Assembly: GCA_045612925.1 (NCBI GenBank)
Contig: JAZKZX010000009.1
Span: 1 to 42,422 of the forward strand
DNA: 42,422 nucleotides
Direction: 5' to 3'
Source: UBA1189 sp045612925
Lineage (GTDB): Bacteria > Bacteroidota > Bacteroidia > Bacteroidales > Bacteroidaceae
Shown: positions 40,379 to 42,422 of the stretch, piece by piece
Layout: every line of letters starts with the position of its first letter
How positions within the stretch are numbered: position 1 is the first letter of the stretch
The notes under the pieces: generated by a model
Seen by the model: the letters and a program-made list of their open reading frames with translations, nothing else
Databases searched by the model: none
What the model was told of the DNA's origin: nothing
Position numbers and translations under genes: made by a program

Positions 40379-42422
40379 TTAGAACCAACGAACGTAGCAG
40401 AAGTCCTGACGGTGAGGCAGGTCTTCGTTCTTGGGATACATACGGTAAGCTACCTTGAAGGTACCAGCGTTGTTAACGGTGGCTGTGCACTCGAAGGTGT
40501 GGATGTTGTTATCCTTCTTCACGAGCTCGAGAGTGTCGATAGCGTGGATGCGCTCCTTACCCTCAGAGTCGGTCTCGATGGTAACACACTCTACGCCAAT
40601 AGCATTGTCGAGACCCTTCTCGTCGAGCACTACGGTGAGCTTCACATCGCTACCGCTGGTAACGTCGAGTTCAGCGATATTGGTAGCAGATACTACCTCG
40701 ATAGCATCCCAACGCTCAGCTACGGTCTCCTTCCATGCAGCGATCTCCTTAGCCTTGGCATTGTCGTTAGCTGAGAGAGCAGCGAAACGGCTACCGAGCT
40801 TGTTGTAGAACTTGGTGTAGTAGTCGTCGAGCTGACGCTTCATGGTGTAGTGAGGAGCGATCTGTGCGATTGAGTTCTTAACAACCTGAATCCAACCCTC
40901 AGAATAGCCCTTGGCATTCTTGTTGTAGTAGAGGGGAACGATCTCGTTCTCGAGGATGCTATAGATGGTAGCAGCATCGAGCTGGTCTTGGTAATCCTGG
41001 TTCTGATAGGTGCGCTTCTCAGTGAGTGCCCAACCTGCACCGGGACGATAGCCCTCGAGCCACCAACCATCGAGTACAGAGAACTTTACAACACCGTTCA
41101 TCAAAGCCTTCTCACCAGAGGTACCTGATGCCTCGAGAGGACGTGTGGGAGTGTTCAACCAGATATCTACACCTGATACGAGGCGACGAGCGAGCTGCAT
41201 GTCGTAGTTCTCGAGGAAGATAATCTTGCCGAGGAACTCGGGACGACGTGAGATCTCGATGATCTTCTTGATAAGACCCTGACCTGCACCATCGTGGGGG
41301 TGAGCCTTACCGGTGAAGAGGAACTGTACGGGGTAGTCGGGGTTGTTAACGATCTTAGCCAAACGCTCGAGATCGGTGAAGAGGAGGTGTGCACGCTTGT
41401 AAGTAGCGAAACGACGACCGAAACCGATGAGCAATGCATTGGGGTTGATCTTCTGCATGAGTGACACTACGCGTGAGGGATCACCCTGATTCTTCAACCA
41501 GCTCTGACGGAACTCCTCGCGGATGTGTGCCACGAGCTTGTTCTTCAAGCCCTGACGGGTCTCCCAGATGGTCTCGTCAGATACGTTGTAGATAGCCTCC
41601 CAGATCTTCTCATTTGACTGGTCGCTGAGGAAGGTCTTGTCGAACTTCTTGGTGTAGAGGTTCTTCCACTCTGAAGCTACCCATGTGGGGAAGTGTACAC
41701 CGTTAGTAACATAACCTACATGATTCTCTTCGGGATAGTAACCCTTCCAAATGCCAGAGAACATGTCCTGTGATACCTTACCGTGGAGCCAGCTTACGCC
41801 ATTAACTTCCTGGCAGGTGTTGCAAGCGAAGGTAGACATGCAGAAACGCTCGTTCTTGTCACCGGGATTGATGCGACCCATATCCATGAGCTCATCCCAT
41901 GTGATGCCGAGCTGCTGTGCATAGCCGCTCATGTACTTGCCGAAGAGACCCTCGTCGAAGTAGTCGTGACCTGCGGGCACGGGAGTGTGAACGGTGTAGA
42001 GACCTGATGCACGTACGAGCTCCATTGCCTGGTTGAATGAGAGGCCCTGCTTTACATAGTCGGTCAAACGATAGAGGTTGCAGAGTGCTGCGTGACCCTC
42101 GTTACAGTGGTAAACGTCCTTAGTGATGCCCATAGCCTTGAGGGTGAGCATACCACCGATACCGAGGAGGATCTCCTGCTTCAAGCGGTTCTCCCAGTCG
42201 CCACCATAGAGCTGGAAGGTGATGGGGCGGTCAAACTCAGAGTTGAGCTCATTGTCGGTGTCGAGTAAGTACAAGGGTACGCGACCTACCTGTACCTTCC
42301 ATACGTAAGCGTAAACCTGATAGTTGATGTAGGGCACAGCTACTACGAGGGGCTTGCCGTTCTCGTCCATCACACGCTCCAAGGGGAGGTTGGGGAAGTT
42401 TGAAGCCTCGTAGTTGGCGATC
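40379..42422 (-). CDS. glgP: alpha-glucan phosphorylase, 5' part missing
   Basis: GlgP cleaves glycogen or maltodextrin with phosphate to give glucose-1-phosphate, using PLP. The frame is open to the window edge (first codons read IANYEASNFPNLP), so the N-terminus lies outside; about 680 residues are visible. The PLP-binding lysine lies in LEASGTSGEKALMNG, the motif of the shorter Thermotoga-type GT35 branch, followed by SVLDGWWLEGYRPGAGWAL. The catalytic-site histidine region (YVTNGVH) is also visible. The last 130 residues form an immunoglobulin-like beta domain. The gene is the last of its unit and is followed by a strong terminator. Confidence 0.93.
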   Translation of the reverse strand, partial: IANYEASNFPNLPLERVMDENGKPLVVAVPYINYQVYAYVWKVQVGRVPLYLLDTDNELNSEFDRPITFQLYGGDWENRLKQEILLGIGGMLTLKAMGITKDVYHCNEGHAALCNLYRLTDYVKQGLSFNQAMELVRASGLYTVHTPVPAGHDYFDEGLFGKYMSGYAQQLGITWDELMDMGRINPGDKNERFCMSTFACNTCQEVNGVSWLHGKVSQDMFSGIWKGYYPEENHVGYVTNGVHFPTWVASEWKNLYTKKFDKTFLSDQSNEKIWEAIYNVSDETIWETRQGLKNKLVAHIREEFRQSWLKNQGDPSRVVSLMQKINPNALLIGFGRRFATYKRAHLLFTDLERLAKIVNNPDYPVQFLFTGKAHPHDGAGQGLIKKIIEISRRPEFLGKIIFLENYDMQLARRLVSGVDIWLNTPTRPLEASGTSGEKALMNGVVKFSVLDGWWLEGYRPGAGWALTEKRTYQNQDYQDQLDAATIYSILENEIVPLYYNKNAKGYSEGWIQVVKNSIAQIAPHYTMKRQLDDYYTKFYNKLGSRFAALSANDNAKAKEIAAWKETVAERWDAIEVVSATNIAELDVTSGSDVKLTVVLDEKGLDNAIGVECVTIETDSEGKERIHAIDTLELVKKDNNIHTFECTATVNNAGTFKVAYRMYPKNEDLPHRQDFCYVRWF

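Noticed and set aside
1..42422. A CRISPR array, prophage, integron or toxin-antitoxin pair
   Set aside because: No regularly spaced repeats, integrase, capsid or toxin-like gene pair was seen on either strand.

Overview
The window is chromosomal DNA from a member of the Bacteroidales (Bacteroidota). The evidence is a secreted protein with a type IX secretion C-terminal sorting domain, Bacteroidota-type promoters (TTTG, about 19-20 bases, then TAnnTTTG) before most transcription units, a Bacteroidota-type LptD, type III glutamine synthetase, meso-diaminopimelate dehydrogenase, AsnA and DUF4837. Promoter and repeat style suggest something Prevotella-like, but that is from memory and the family is not certain. 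No rRNA, tRNA, CRISPR array, prophage or insertion sequence was found.

Layout. 1-2.3 kb: an ABC exporter operon on the minus strand (ATPase, six-helix permease, start of a second permease) behind a promoter with a perfect GTGTACTA/TAGTACAC operator. 2.5-5.4 kb: a 909-residue T9SS-secreted acidic YD-like repeat protein behind a long, foldable leader. 5.6-7.3 kb: asnA-ung. 7.4-16.6 kb: a minus-strand block read rlmN, DUF4837 lipoprotein, pdxA, nucleotidyltransferase, ATP-grasp, GH10-like hydrolase, then lptD, which also has its own promoter. 16.7-17.0 kb: a tiny cysteine-rich lipoprotein. 17.1-19.4 kb: mtaB and a GT2 glycosyltransferase. 19.4-20.4 kb: the only large gene-free stretch, holding tandem and inverted repeats and an orphan promoter. 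20.4-23.4 kb: fabD, a GH13 amylase and an AlaX-type editing protein in one operon. 23.7-24.3 kb: a sugar-phosphate transferase. 24.4-30.6 kb: ffh-folD, a LolA-like protein, glnN and ddh. 30.9-34.9 kb: a secreted beta-galactosidase with a ricin-like N-terminus. 35.0-40.2 kb: folC, nanA, uvrB and a SIMPL protein. 40.4 kb to the end: glgP, cut by the window edge.

The genes are mostly core functions: envelope assembly (lptD, LolA-like, fabD, sugar transferase), cell wall and nitrogen (ddh, glnN, asnA), RNA modification and tRNA quality control (rlmN, mtaB, alaX), DNA repair (ung, uvrB), cofactors (pdxA, folD, folC) and glycan use (GH2, GH13, NanA, GlgP, GH10-like). The least explained elements are the nucleotidyltransferase/ATP-grasp pair, the cysteine-rich lipoprotein, the structured leader at 2.5 kb, the 179-bp inverted-repeat elements at 0.2 and 20.0 kb, the duplicated ddh promoter with a conserved spacer, and repeat-like DNA inside the uvrB coding sequence.
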